The notes under the pieces are model-generated. The model was not told where the DNA came from and made no database searches. It worked only from the letters and a program-made list of their open reading frames with translations. Shown here piece by piece: positions 26,295 through 34,473 of a stretch of DNA of 64,000 bases. This DNA comes from Bog-950 sp046329515 (GTDB lineage Bacteria > Bacteroidota > Bacteroidia > Chitinophagales > LD1), in the NCBI GenBank assembly GCA_046329515.1, contig JAXLUM010000003.1, forward strand, positions 62,001-126,000, given 5' to 3'. A program made the position numbers and the translations under genes. Within the stretch, counting starts at the first letter, position 1, and the number at the start of each line of letters is the position of its first letter.

Positions 26295-27349
26295 ATTTCA
26301 CTAAGGTTAATGCGTTGTTCAAATTGCATAGTGCCGCTTAGGTTGTAGCTGCGCAGTAGTATTTCAGGGTCGGGCTTATTCCAATCCACTTCAATCATGC
26401 CGAAATTGTAACCTACTGGTGCACTTGCTATTTGGTAGGCATTAGGCCAGGGGTCGTTAGCATGCCGGGCAATGGGGCTGGCTGTAAAATCGTAAACGGG
26501 GTAAAGATTGGGCTCTGTTCTTTTACATAATTCAGCAAAGTGTATATCGCCACTTATAAAAAGAACGCCGTTAGCCTGCGTTGTTCTTATCAGTTGAAAC
26601 ATGCGCTGTATTTCTACAGGAAAGTTCTCCCAGCATTCTCCTCCATCGGCCTCTGTATCAAAGCGCGAACTGCTGCCTATAATTCTGAGCTTAGCGGGTT
26701 TGCTTAATTCATTTTGCAGCCATTGCCACTGCTGCCCGCCTAAAAATGTGGCGGCACTATCCGTATTTGGGTAATAGCCATACTTGTTCTCCTTAAGCGG
26801 GGTGCGGAAGGTGCGCAAATCCAACAGTAGTACCTGCACAAGGTGAGCGCTATCACCAAAGTAATAAGAGGTATAAATACCGCTGTGGCTGTGGCGTTCT
26901 GCATTATTGCCTTCTCCCCAAAAGTTCAGGAAAATGTTTTTCGATTCTTCTTTGTAGGGGTATTCAACTCCTACATCATTATGGCCAAAGTCGTGGTCGT
27001 CCCAGGTGGCTACCACCCTGCACGAGCTTACCAACTTTTCAAATTCAGGCTTGCACGAAAGCTGGCCGTATTCGCTTTGCAGTTCGTGCATGTTATAGGT
27101 ATCACCATAAATATTATCGCCCAGGTAAATAAACAGCTGCGGTTGTTTTTCTACCACTTTGTATAAAATGGATTGATCCAGCGTTTGATCGGCACAGGAA
27201 CCGAAAGCAATGCGGCTTAACAAAGGAATAGTATCTGTTTTATAATTAAGCGGGCATTGGTAAACGGGGTCTGTTTTACAGGCGTTTATACCCGTAAGCA
27301 GCGGTATAGTTAGAATTAACGGCAGTAAAAGGCGCAGACAGGACTTCAT
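26285..27349 (-). CDS. PhoD-like alkaline phosphatase / phosphodiesterase, lipoprotein
   Basis: 354 residues from the ATG at 27349 (MKSCLRLLLPLILTIPLLTGINAC), a lipoprotein signal with the probable lipid-attachment Cys at residue 24. A much longer upstream frame exists, but it overlaps the divergent ruvB gene and lacks any domain. The metal-binding pattern of the PhoD-like superfamily is visible: FGSCADQT, IYLGDNIYGD, ATWDDHDFGHND and VLFISGDIHFAELC, with its conserved D, H and N ligands. The preferred substrate is unknown; many such proteins are phosphomonoesterases or phosphodiesterases on the envelope. Confidence 0.85.
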   Translation of the reverse strand: MKSCLRLLLPLILTIPLLTGINACKTDPVYQCPLNYKTDTIPLLSRIAFGSCADQTLDQSILYKVVEKQPQLFIYLGDNIYGDTYNMHELQSEYGQLSCKPEFEKLVSSCRVVATWDDHDFGHNDVGVEYPYKEESKNIFLNFWGEGNNAERHSHSGIYTSYYFGDSAHLVQVLLLDLRTFRTPLKENKYGYYPNTDSAATFLGGQQWQWLQNELSKPAKLRIIGSSSRFDTEADGGECWENFPVEIQRMFQLIRTTQANGVLFISGDIHFAELCKRTEPNLYPVYDFTASPIARHANDPWPNAYQIASAPVGYNFGMIEVDWNKPDPEILLRSYNLSGTMQFEQRINLSEIYF

Positions 27350-27395
27350 AAAAACGGAAAATAGCAATTGATTACATTTACGCACCAATAGTGCA

Positions 27396-28421
27396 ATGAA
27401 CGATAACCTGAATCCGAATAAAGATAAGCTTACAGGCGAAGAAGCTGAAGTGGAAAGAGCGCTGCGGCCCCGCGCGCTGGATGACTTTATGGGCCAGCCC
27501 AAGGTAATTGATAACCTGTTTGTTTTTATAGAAGCAGCCAAGCAGCGTAATGAAGCGCTGGACCATGTGTTACTGCACGGACCTCCGGGTTTGGGTAAAA
27601 CCACGCTTAGCCTTATTGTGGCCAACGAAATGAATGTGAACATTAAAATTACCAGCGGCCCTGTATTGGAAAAGCCCGGTGATTTGGCGGGCCTGTTGAC
27701 GAACCTTGAGCCGAATGATGTTTTATTTATTGATGAAATACACCGCCTATCGCCTGTAGTGGAAGAATACCTGTACAGCGCTATGGAGGATTATAAGATT
27801 GATATAATGATTGATACCGGCCCTAATGCACGCACCGTGCAAATAGGGTTGAACCCGTTTACGCTGGTGGGCGCTACCACACGTTCGGGCCTGCTTACAG
27901 CGCCCTTGCGTGCACGTTTCGGTATCACCTTCCGCATGGAGTATTACGACAGCGGCGTGTTGAAGAACATTATTAAGCGCTCGGCTAAAATTTTGAAAGC
28001 AGAAATTACGGAAGATGCCGCTTTTGAAATTGCGCGCCGCAGCCGTGGCACGCCACGTATAGCTAACCTGTTGCTGCGCCGCGTGCGCGACTTTGCCCAG
28101 GTTAAAGGCGATGGCAACATTAACTTTGATATAGCCCATTACGCGCTTGACCAACTGAATGTTGACCAGCACGGGCTTGATGAAATGGATAACCGCATTC
28201 TTTCGGCCATAATTGAGAAGTTTAAAGGCGGACCGGTTGGTATTACTACCATTGCCACCGCCGTTAGTGAAGAAGCCGGAACCTTGGAAGAAGTATACGA
28301 ACCATTCTTAATAAAAGAAGGTTTTATAAAGCGCACACCCCGTGGCCGCGAGGCTACCGAACTTGCCTATAAGCACTTAGGCAAAACACCTCCTACTATG
28401 GGCGGTGGGTTGTTTGGGTAG
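27396..28421 (+). CDS. ruvB: Holliday junction DNA helicase RuvB
   Basis: 341 residues, the hexameric motor that drives branch migration with RuvA. Walker A HGPPGLGKTT is at residues 61-70, Walker B is VLFIDEIHRL, and the sensor and arginine-finger region VGATTRSGLLTAPLRARFG is intact. A C-terminal winged helix with GGPVGITTIATAVSEEAGTLEEVYEPFLI completes the family order. Its length is as usual (about 340). It is monocistronic and divergent from the PhoD-like gene. Confidence 0.97.
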   Translation: MNDNLNPNKDKLTGEEAEVERALRPRALDDFMGQPKVIDNLFVFIEAAKQRNEALDHVLLHGPPGLGKTTLSLIVANEMNVNIKITSGPVLEKPGDLAGLLTNLEPNDVLFIDEIHRLSPVVEEYLYSAMEDYKIDIMIDTGPNARTVQIGLNPFTLVGATTRSGLLTAPLRARFGITFRMEYYDSGVLKNIIKRSAKILKAEITEDAAFEIARRSRGTPRIANLLLRRVRDFAQVKGDGNINFDIAHYALDQLNVDQHGLDEMDNRILSAIIEKFKGGPVGITTIATAVSEEAGTLEEVYEPFLIKEGFIKRTPRGREATELAYKHLGKTPPTMGGGLFG

Positions 28422-28432
28422 AACTAAAGGCA

Positions 28433-28493
28433 ACACACCCCTCGAATGAAATCCACTGGATTTCATTCGTTCCCCTCTGCCAGTGGGGAAGTT
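28433..28493. repeat. bipartite hairpin element, copy 1 (matches 30926-30985)
   Basis: About 60 bases almost identical to a second copy 2.5 kb further on, in the same orientation. It contains a 12-bp perfect stem CGAATGAAATCC/GGATTTCATTCG with a three-base loop, then a second small CCCC...GGGG hairpin. The stem loops of the second part vary between copies. Confidence 0.7.
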
Positions 28494-28540
28494 AATACCG
28501 CTGCTATTACTATCTAATTCTTCTTACCTTTAGGTTACCT

Positions 28541-29374
28541 ATGAAGAAGATTCTGACTATAACACTATTTCTATTCCAGCTTAGCCTTCAGGCACAAACT
28601 GATTTCAGATTTGCGGACCCCACCAGTGTATGGAATGTATGGGTGCATAATTCGTCCAATAATGATGTTGTGCCTTACTCCGTTGTTGGTGATGCTGTTG
28701 TTAATGGTAATAACTATCAGCAAATGAGCTATAATACTTATTTGCGTAGGGATAGTACCAATAAAGTATATCGGTGGATAGGACATGATACGCTGCTATA
28801 TGATTTTGGAGCACAAATAGGAGATACCGTTTTTACGATTGCTGAAGGTTATCAAAGCTATCCTTACCCGGCTTACTATGTGGTTAGTAATATTGATACC
28901 GTGTTTATAGGGAAGCCAAGGCTACGCATGTTTTTGTATGGCACCCAGGTAACTACCTGGATTGATGGAATAGGTGATGTAAGGGCAAATCCTTTAACCG
29001 GTTCTTTTGAAAGTGATGGTCCCGGTATATCTAACTGGCATATTAGAAGTGAGCTGTCTTGCTTCTTTGAACAGGGCCAATTGCTTTATGGCAATCCGGG
29101 TTCAGGCAACTGCATAACGGATATAAAGGATGATAAAGTAGATAATGCTGTGCTTATCTACCCTTTACCGGCAAGCAATCAATTCACTATTGAATGCAGC
29201 ACAGATGAACTGCGGGCTTACCGTCTTTACACAGCTGATGGCAAACTCGTTAAGGAGGATAATATTAGCGTTAATAAAACTACTGTGAATTGCAACGGCT
29301 TTGCAGCCGGTATCTATATTTTGCATTTGCAGCTTAAAGGCAGTGAGTATTACCGCAAGCTTATTATTGACTGA
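28541..29374 (+). CDS. T9SS-sorted secreted protein, family A1
   Basis: 277 residues: signal peptide 1-18, a conserved domain (QTDFRFADPTSVWNVWVH at 19-36; LLYDFGAQIGDT; RLRMFLYGTQVTTWIDGIGD; LSCFFEQGQLLYGNPG) and a type A sorting domain (about 200-277, with LIYPLPASNQFTIEC, FAAGIYILHLQ and YYRKLIID). It has no recognised enzymatic motif. A close paralogue follows 23 bases later, and three more distant ones lie at 45.2-47.8 kb on the opposite strand. I infer a surface or secreted family of unknown function; the WIDGIGD/WVDGIGN and CFFENGQL motifs are its best hallmarks. Confidence 0.8.
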   Translation: MKKILTITLFLFQLSLQAQTDFRFADPTSVWNVWVHNSSNNDVVPYSVVGDAVVNGNNYQQMSYNTYLRRDSTNKVYRWIGHDTLLYDFGAQIGDTVFTIAEGYQSYPYPAYYVVSNIDTVFIGKPRLRMFLYGTQVTTWIDGIGDVRANPLTGSFESDGPGISNWHIRSELSCFFEQGQLLYGNPGSGNCITDIKDDKVDNAVLIYPLPASNQFTIECSTDELRAYRLYTADGKLVKEDNISVNKTTVNCNGFAAGIYILHLQLKGSEYYRKLIID

Positions 29375-29397
29375 TTCTGCATAGTTTTAGGTTACCT

Positions 29398-30225
29398 ATG
29401 AAGAAGATTCTAACTATAACACTATTTCTATTCCAGCTTAGCCTTCAGGCGCAAACTGATTTTAGGTTTGCGGACCCCACCAGCGTATGGAATATTTGGC
29501 GGCATAGTCCTGCTTATAGCACCGTATTGCCCTGCTTTGTTTCCGGTGATACAGTTTTAGAAGGTAAAAGTTACCAGAGGACGAGTTTTGCGTGGGTGCG
29601 TCGTGATAGTTCGAATAAAATATACCGATGGATAGGGCACGATACACTTTTATACGACTTTGGGGCCCAAATAGGGGATACTATACATACAATAGCTCCG
29701 GGATATCAGGATACTCCTTACCCCGCTACTTATTATGTTGATCAAATTGATACGGTACTGCTTGGCAGACCTCGTTTGCGTATGTTTTTACATGGCACCC
29801 AAACTACCACATGGATTGACGGCATTGGCGATGTACACGCTAATCCTCTAACCGGAGGTTTTTATAGTAATGGCCCCGGTTCTGCCAAAAACGTTTGGGA
29901 GGAGCTGTCCTGCTTTTTTGAGAATGGCCAACTGCTTTATGGTAACCCGGGTTCAGGTAACTGTATAACGGATGTAAAGGATGATGAAGGAAACAATACT
30001 GTTCTTATCTATCCTTTACCGGCAAGCAATCAATTTACTATTGAATGCAATACAGATGAACGGCAGGCTTATCGTCTTTACACAGCTGATGGCAGACTGG
30101 TTAAAGAGGATAATATTGACGTTAATAAAACCACAGTGAATTGCAGCGGCTTTGCAGCCGGTATCTATATTCTGCATTTGCAGTTTAAAGGCGGTAAGTA
30201 TTATCGCAAGCTTATTATTGAATAA
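29398..30225 (+). CDS. T9SS-sorted secreted protein, family A2 (tandem duplicate)
   Basis: 275 residues, with a signal peptide identical to that of the preceding gene (MKKILTITLFLFQLSLQA). It keeps the domain hallmarks DFRFADPTSVWNIW, LLYDFGAQIGDT, TTWIDGIGDVHANPLTGG and LSCFFENGQLL, and the same type A tag ending YYRKLIIE. The central 60 residues are the most different. The DNA of both 5' ends is nearly identical over more than 50 bases, starting at TTAGGTTACCT before the ATG, which points to a recent tandem duplication or gene conversion. Function unknown. Confidence 0.8.
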   Translation: MKKILTITLFLFQLSLQAQTDFRFADPTSVWNIWRHSPAYSTVLPCFVSGDTVLEGKSYQRTSFAWVRRDSSNKIYRWIGHDTLLYDFGAQIGDTIHTIAPGYQDTPYPATYYVDQIDTVLLGRPRLRMFLHGTQTTTWIDGIGDVHANPLTGGFYSNGPGSAKNVWEELSCFFENGQLLYGNPGSGNCITDVKDDEGNNTVLIYPLPASNQFTIECNTDERQAYRLYTADGRLVKEDNIDVNKTTVNCSGFAAGIYILHLQFKGGKYYRKLIIE

Positions 30226-30291
30226 CCCCTCACCGGTTTTTGCAATTCCGCTAACTATTGTAAACTTATAGGCGCAAAGTGAACAGACTAT

Positions 30292-30906
30292 ATGAAGCTG
30301 AAATACGCCATTAACCTGCATAAGGGAACCACTGCCTTTTTTGTTACAGCCCTAATGTTTTACTTCCATAACTTTAGCACTACCGCTTTTGTTTACCTGG
30401 CGCTGCACGGCAGTTATGGCTTTTTGTGGTTATTAAAGGACCAACTGTTTCCTGATAAGCAATGGGAAGAGGTAGTGAGTATACCTTACGCCATTGTTGC
30501 GTTTAGCGCTTTGTTGTTGTATTGGATAGCCCCTGTTTACATTATTTATTACGGTATTAACGCACCTGCCGCATTAATTGGCGCCGCTGTAGCAGTTAAT
30601 ATTTTTGGTACGGTATTACACTTTGGCGGCGATGCACAAAAGCATTTTACCCTGCTGCATAAAAAGGGGCTTATAACCACCGGCTTTTTCAGCCGAACCC
30701 GCAACCCCAATTATTTAGGCGAGCTGATGATTTACCTGAGCTTTGCCATGCTTACCACCCATTGGATAGGCTATGTAGGCATTACACTGTTTTTTGCATT
30801 TGTGTTTATCCCCAACATGCTTAGGAAGGATAAAAGCATAAGCCGCCACCCTGAGTTTGCGGAATACAAAAAGCATTCGGGTTTGTTGTTGCCGAAGTTT
30901 TGGTAG
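30292..30906 (+). CDS. isoprenylcysteine/phospholipid-methyltransferase-like membrane protein
   Basis: 204 residues with about five hydrophobic segments and the C-terminal signature of the ICMT/PEMT/DUF1295 superfamily: FSRTRNPNYLGELMIYLSFAML (the RNPNYLGE SAM-binding element), then a helix pair and HPEFAEYKKHSGLLLPKFW. These enzymes methylate lipids or lipid-like substrates in the membrane using S-adenosylmethionine; the substrate here is not known. The call is solid for the superfamily and weak for the reaction. A hairpin repeat follows at 30926. Confidence 0.75.
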   Translation: MKLKYAINLHKGTTAFFVTALMFYFHNFSTTAFVYLALHGSYGFLWLLKDQLFPDKQWEEVVSIPYAIVAFSALLLYWIAPVYIIYYGINAPAALIGAAVAVNIFGTVLHFGGDAQKHFTLLHKKGLITTGFFSRTRNPNYLGELMIYLSFAMLTTHWIGYVGITLFFAFVFIPNMLRKDKSISRHPEFAEYKKHSGLLLPKFW

Positions 30907-30925
30907 CAGCGGCTCATTCTCTTAA

Positions 30926-30985
30926 ACACACCCCTCGAATGAAATCCAACGGATTTCATTCGTTCCCCTCTGAGAGAGGGGAAGT
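30926..30985. repeat. bipartite hairpin element, copy 2
   Basis: Same element as 28433-28493: the 12-bp stem CGAATGAAATCC/GGATTTCATTCG with loop AAC, then CCCCTCT/AGAGGGG. Stem bases of the second hairpin differ from copy 1 but still pair. Confidence 0.7.
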
Positions 30986-31069
30986 TTAGTTGACGCTCAT
31001 TTGTGAGATACGGACAAGGCATATAATTATACATTCGGAAAAAATAATTGAATGTATTAGTTTTAATAT

Positions 31070-31759
31070 ATGGAAAGTAAGGAAGACTATTTTGAATTAT
31101 ATAAGAGAATGGGAGTAAAAGGGACTGATGAACAGCTTGAGTGTCAAGCTGATTTTATGTTCCAAAAGTCTAAAACTTTAAAGACCGGTGAGAATATCGT
31201 CCACCTAGATTACTATGGGCGGCTAATAACGTTAGATGAAATCAATCGAATTGAGGATCAATTACGAACTTGTAAATTAGAACTAAGCAGGTACGATAAA
31301 GATGGCGTAATGTATGCTTCTTTAGAAGAATATACTCTACAAGTATTTTTATTTATAGGAGCAACTACCGTTAAAGATGTTTTAGTAGGGGTTGGTACTA
31401 ACGCAACTTGGGATACCATAAAAAGCGTTTCTGTTTATTTATGGAACACTATCCGAAGTAAATTAATTGCTAAAGATGTGCGAAACAAGTCTATAAATTT
31501 TGGATTAAAAATGAAGATAGATGGTAATACTAGCTTTGACTTTAAAATTGATGGGGATATGTCTGAAGAGGTAGTTCTACAATCATTAGATAAAATCCTG
31601 AAATTTTTAGAAACGGTTCCTCCCAATAGGACACCGGCTCCACCCGAGTTTGTGGTTTATAATGAAGAAAAGAAATCTTGGGAAGTAAAGGATGTTAGGC
31701 TCGAATTGTTTAAACGAGTTATGGAGGATAAGGCTAAAAAAAGTAAGCGCAAACCATAA
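31070..31759 (+). CDS. A+T-rich orphan hypothetical protein
   Basis: 229 residues with no signal peptide and no family that I recognise. Residues about 88-130 are hydrophobic with a glycine-rich stretch (VFLFIGATTVKDVLVGVGTN), then SVSVYLWNTIRSK, which could be one amphipathic or membrane-associated region. Further on is a beta-hairpin-like part (GLKMKIDGNTSFDFKIDGD) and a basic tail ending KKSKRKP. It is distinctly richer in A+T than its neighbours and stands between a hairpin repeat and the tuf terminator, so I infer recent acquisition. It could belong to a small defence or toxin-like system, but nothing shows it. Confidence 0.6.
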   Translation: MESKEDYFELYKRMGVKGTDEQLECQADFMFQKSKTLKTGENIVHLDYYGRLITLDEINRIEDQLRTCKLELSRYDKDGVMYASLEEYTLQVFLFIGATTVKDVLVGVGTNATWDTIKSVSVYLWNTIRSKLIAKDVRNKSINFGLKMKIDGNTSFDFKIDGDMSEEVVLQSLDKILKFLETVPPNRTPAPPEFVVYNEEKKSWEVKDVRLELFKRVMEDKAKKSKRKP

Positions 31760-31776
31760 TGAAATAATCTCAAAAC

Positions 31777-31808
31777 AAAAAAGCCCCTCGTTTACACGAA
31801 GGGCTTTG
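31777..31808 (-). terminator. terminator of the tRNA-tuf operon
   Basis: Stem AGCCCCTCGT/ACGAAGGGCT with one mismatch, followed on the minus strand by GGGGCTTTTTTG. It lies 22 bases after the tuf stop and can also end the orphan gene on the plus strand. Confidence 0.75.
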
Positions 31809-31829
31809 TATTGTAAGGTAATGTTGTAA

Positions 31830-33026
31830 TTACTTGATGATTTCTACAACCTGACCTGCACCTACGGTACGGCCACCTTCACGGATAGCGAAGCGAAGAC
31901 CTTTTTCCATAGCGATTGGGTAGATCAACTTAACGCTAAGTGTTACGTTATCACCAGGCATAACCATTTCAACACCAGCTGGCATTGTAATTTCGCCGGT
32001 TACGTCAGTTGTACGGAAGTAGAACTGAGGACGGTATTGGTTGAAGAATGGAGTGTGACGGCCACCTTCTTCCTTGCTCAATACGTAAACTTCGCACTTA
32101 AATTCAGTGTGAGGAGTTACAGAGCCTGGTTTACAAACAACCATACCACGCTTAATGTTCTCTTTTTCAATACCACGTAACAGAAGACCTACGTTATCGC
32201 CGGCTTCGCCACGGTCAAGAATTTTACGGAACATTTCAACACCTGTAACGGTAGAAGTAAGTGGCTTTTCGCCTTCTTTCAACAGACCGATTAATTCTAC
32301 AGGGTCGTTAGAGTTGATTACACCTCTTTCAACACGGCCTGTAGCAACTGTACCACGACCGGTGATTGAGAACACGTCTTCAACCGGCATTAGGAACGGC
32401 TGGTCAACAGCGCGTGGAGGAACCGGAATCCAGCTATCAACTGCATCCATTAGTTCTTCAACTTTAGCTACCCACTTTGGATCGCCGTTAAGAGCGCCCA
32501 GAGCAGAACCCTGAATTACAGGGATGTTTTTACCGTCGAAACCGTAGAAAGTCAACAAATCGCGGATTTCCATTTCACCCAGCTCAAGGAACTCAGGGTC
32601 GTCAACTAAGTCAACTTTGTTCATGAAAACAACAACCTGAGGAACACCTACCTGACGAGCCAATAGGATGTGCTCGCGGGTTTGAGGCATAGGACCATCA
32701 GTAGCAGCTACAACCAGGATAGCGCCGTCCATCTGAGCAGCACCGGTAACCATGTTCTTGATATAATCGGCGTGGCCGGGGCAATCAACGTGAGCATAGT
32801 GACGGTTGGCTGTTTGATATTCAACGTGAGCCGTGTTAATAGTGATACCTCTTTCTTTCTCTTCAGGCGCGTTGTCGATTGAAGAGTAATCTCTTACTTC
32901 TGCCAAACCTTTCTTTGACAGAACGGTAGTGATAGCGGCAGTCAAAGTAGTTTTTCCGTGGTCAACGTGACCAATGGTACCAATGTTAACGTGCGGCTTA
33001 TCCTTGATGAATTTTTCTTTAGCCAT
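31830..33026 (-). CDS. tuf: translation elongation factor Tu
   Basis: 398 residues, the GTPase that delivers aminoacyl-tRNA to the ribosome. G1 is GHVDHGKTT, G2 is ERGITINTAHVEY, G3 is DCPGHADY, NKVD is at G4 and G5 is SALGAL. Domains 2 and 3 are complete, ending GRTVGAGQVVEIIK. It is the last gene of an operon with four tRNA genes upstream (Thr-UGU, Tyr, Gly, Thr-GGU), the same order as thrU-tyrU-glyT-thrT-tufB in E. coli. In most Bacteroidota tRNA-Trp and secE follow it; here they do not. Confidence 0.98.
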   Translation of the reverse strand: MAKEKFIKDKPHVNIGTIGHVDHGKTTLTAAITTVLSKKGLAEVRDYSSIDNAPEEKERGITINTAHVEYQTANRHYAHVDCPGHADYIKNMVTGAAQMDGAILVVAATDGPMPQTREHILLARQVGVPQVVVFMNKVDLVDDPEFLELGEMEIRDLLTFYGFDGKNIPVIQGSALGALNGDPKWVAKVEELMDAVDSWIPVPPRAVDQPFLMPVEDVFSITGRGTVATGRVERGVINSNDPVELIGLLKEGEKPLTSTVTGVEMFRKILDRGEAGDNVGLLLRGIEKENIKRGMVVCKPGSVTPHTEFKCEVYVLSKEEGGRHTPFFNQYRPQFYFRTTDVTGEITMPAGVEMVMPGDNVTLSVKLIYPIAMEKGLRFAIREGGRTVGAGQVVEIIK

Positions 33027-33192
33027 TGTTATTGTTTTTAATTGTTGTTTTTAAAAAGTTTATATCTGTTATTTCTTACCACACCTTTCAATTCAGAGTT
33101 CAGAATGTTGAATGCTGAATTTTAAAACCAATCTCCCTCGGGTTGTATTTAGAATTCTGCCATCCGAATTCTAAACTCTCACTTAATTTTTG

Positions 33193-33264
<72 letters not shown>

Positions 33265-33361
33265 TTGATGAATGCGGAGTGTTGAATGCTTCATTCCGGA
33301 ATAATTCCGCTTTTGCATTCCGCATTCCTGCCTACCGGCAGGCAGGCGCACTTCCTTTTCT

Positions 33362-33403
33362 GAGCGGGAGACGTCCCGATAGCTATCGGGACGAACCCGC
33401 GAC
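33362..33403 (-). pseudogene. tRNA-Gly 3'-half fragment with palindromic insert
   Basis: Flanks GAGCGGGAGACG and CGAACCCGCGAC match the 3' half of the tRNA-Gly gene just upstream in the operon. In the T loop, five bases (AGGCT on the plus strand) are replaced by the perfect 18-bp palindrome TCCCGATAGCTATCGGGA at 33374-33391. The palindrome extends two further bases each side (33372-33393). Confidence 0.65.
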
Positions 33404-33431
33404 AACTATCTTAAAGTCTTCCGCTTTCCTG

Positions 33432-33504
33432 AGCGGGAGACGAGGCTCGAACCCGCGACCTACAGCTTGGAAGGCTGTCGCTCTACCAACTGAGCTACTC
33501 CCGC
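33432..33504 (-). tRNA. tRNA-Gly (anticodon UCC)
   Basis: Acceptor GCGGGAG/CTCCCGC, anticodon stem ACAGC/GCTGT with loop CTTCCAA (anticodon TCC, reading GGA), T stem GCGGG/CTCGT-like with loop TTCGAGC. It sits third in the tRNA-tuf operon; the 3' CCA is not encoded. Confidence 0.93.
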
Positions 33505-33580
33505 ATTACTGCTTTTATTTTAAAGAACTTCCACTTTTTTAAGTCAGCATTCAAACTTCCGAATTCTGAATTAATTGATG

Positions 33581-33663
33581 TGGGCAAGGATGGATTCGAA
33601 CCACCGAACTCCGAAGAGGACAGATTTACAGTCTGTTGCCGTTGGCCACTTGGCTACTTGCCC
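33581..33663 (-). tRNA. tRNA-Tyr (anticodon GUA)
   Basis: 83 bases with a long variable arm, as usual for Tyr. Acceptor GGGCAAG/CTTGCCC, anticodon stem ACAGA/TCTGT with loop CTGTAAA (anticodon GTA), T loop TTCGAAT, discriminator A. Confidence 0.93.
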
Positions 33664-33674
33664 GTTTTTGTTTG

Positions 33675-33751
33675 TGGAGCCAGCGGAGGGATTCGAACCC
33701 CCGACCCACTGATTACAAATCAGTAGCTCTGGCCAACTGAGCTACGCTGGC
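33675..33751 (-). tRNA. tRNA-Thr (anticodon UGU)
   Basis: Acceptor GCCAGCG/CGCTGGC, anticodon stem ACTGA/TCAGT with loop TTTGTAA (anticodon TGT, reading ACA), T loop TTCGAAT, encoded CCA at 33675-33677. It is the first gene of the tRNA-tuf operon. Confidence 0.93.
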
Positions 33752-33834
33752 ATGACTCCTGAAAAACACGGTTTTACCCGCATTTTCAAACAAATTTCTT
33801 ATCAATGAACAATACCCCCGTTAAAAACGGGACG

Positions 33835-33864
33835 CAAATCTAAACTTTAGTTCCAATTTTCAAA
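33835..33864 (-). promoter_or_regulatory. promoter of the tRNA-Thr-Tyr-Gly-Thr-tuf operon
   Basis: On the minus strand TTTG (33861-33864), an 18-base spacer, then TAGATTTG (33835-33842), matching the Bacteroidota consensus. The following bases CGTCCC are shared with the tRNA-Trp/secE promoter at 48937. The leader contains a small CCCGT/ACGGG hairpin. Confidence 0.7.
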
Positions 33865-33972
33865 AGAAGGAAAAGGGTATAGAAAAGTATTTTTTTAATA
33901 CAAAGCCCGCAAGGAGCCTAATGCGCCTTTACCGAAAGGGCAGGAGGAAAGCTTTTTACAGAGGCGCAGGCA

Positions 33973-34002
33973 TAAAAAAAGGGGCTTACGGGCCCCTTTT
34001 GT
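33973..34002 (-). terminator. terminator after hpf
   Basis: Stem AAAAGGGGC/GCCCCTTTT ending in a T-run on the minus strand, 14 bases after the hpf stop. It separates hpf from the tRNA operon promoter. Confidence 0.75.
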
Positions 34003-34015
34003 CTATCGGATTTTT

Positions 34016-34324
34016 TTAGAATTCTCTTAGTTTTTCTTTCTGTTTTTTAAGTTGGGAAGAGATGGTTTGCACAGCTAAATCGGTGCTCTCTTCAAATGTT
34101 TTACTTGTTTTTGCTACAAACAGGGTTTTTCCGGGAACGTGAATCTTAATTTCTACTGTTTTATCCTTAATGTTTTGTTTGGTTCCTATTTTCAGGAAAA
34201 TCTCTGTTTCAATAATCCGGTCAAAAAAAGTTTCCAGTTTGCCCAGCTTCTTGTTAATAAATTCCATTAGCTGAACAGATGCATCAAAGTGCACCGGATG
34301 AATTACCACATTCATAAAGAACAT
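34016..34324 (-). CDS. hpf: ribosome hibernation-promoting factor, short form
   Basis: 102 residues of the HPF/RaiA (YfiA) family: MNVVIHPVHFDASVQLMEFINKKLGKLE, then TEIFLKIGTKQNIKDKTVEIKIHVPGKTLFV and a helical C-terminus DLAVQTISSQLKKQKEKL. It binds the 30S subunit and stores ribosomes in stationary phase. It is the short type without the dimerising C-terminal domain. The track-start ATG at 34324 is two codons before another Met (MFFMNVV), and either could be used. It lies between xerC and the tRNA-tuf operon, the usual neighbourhood in Bacteroidota. Confidence 0.9.
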   Translation of the reverse strand: MFFMNVVIHPVHFDASVQLMEFINKKLGKLETFFDRIIETEIFLKIGTKQNIKDKTVEIKIHVPGKTLFVAKTSKTFEESTDLAVQTISSQLKKQKEKLREF

Positions 34325-34473
34325 TTTTAAGGTTATTAAATCGGTTCGTGTACCTAAGTTAACGAAAATACAAGCACACTTATGCTATGGTTAACGAAAT
34401 TTTTTGAAGAAAGTTTACCCCTTAAAGCTTGTATTTTATTGGAGAAAAATTATTTTTCTTTTTATATAATTCC

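Noticed and set aside
27350..27643. N-terminal extension of the PhoD-like protein to 27643
   Set aside because: It overlaps the divergent ruvB coding region on the other strand and lacks any domain; the ATG at 27349 starts a lipoprotein signal.
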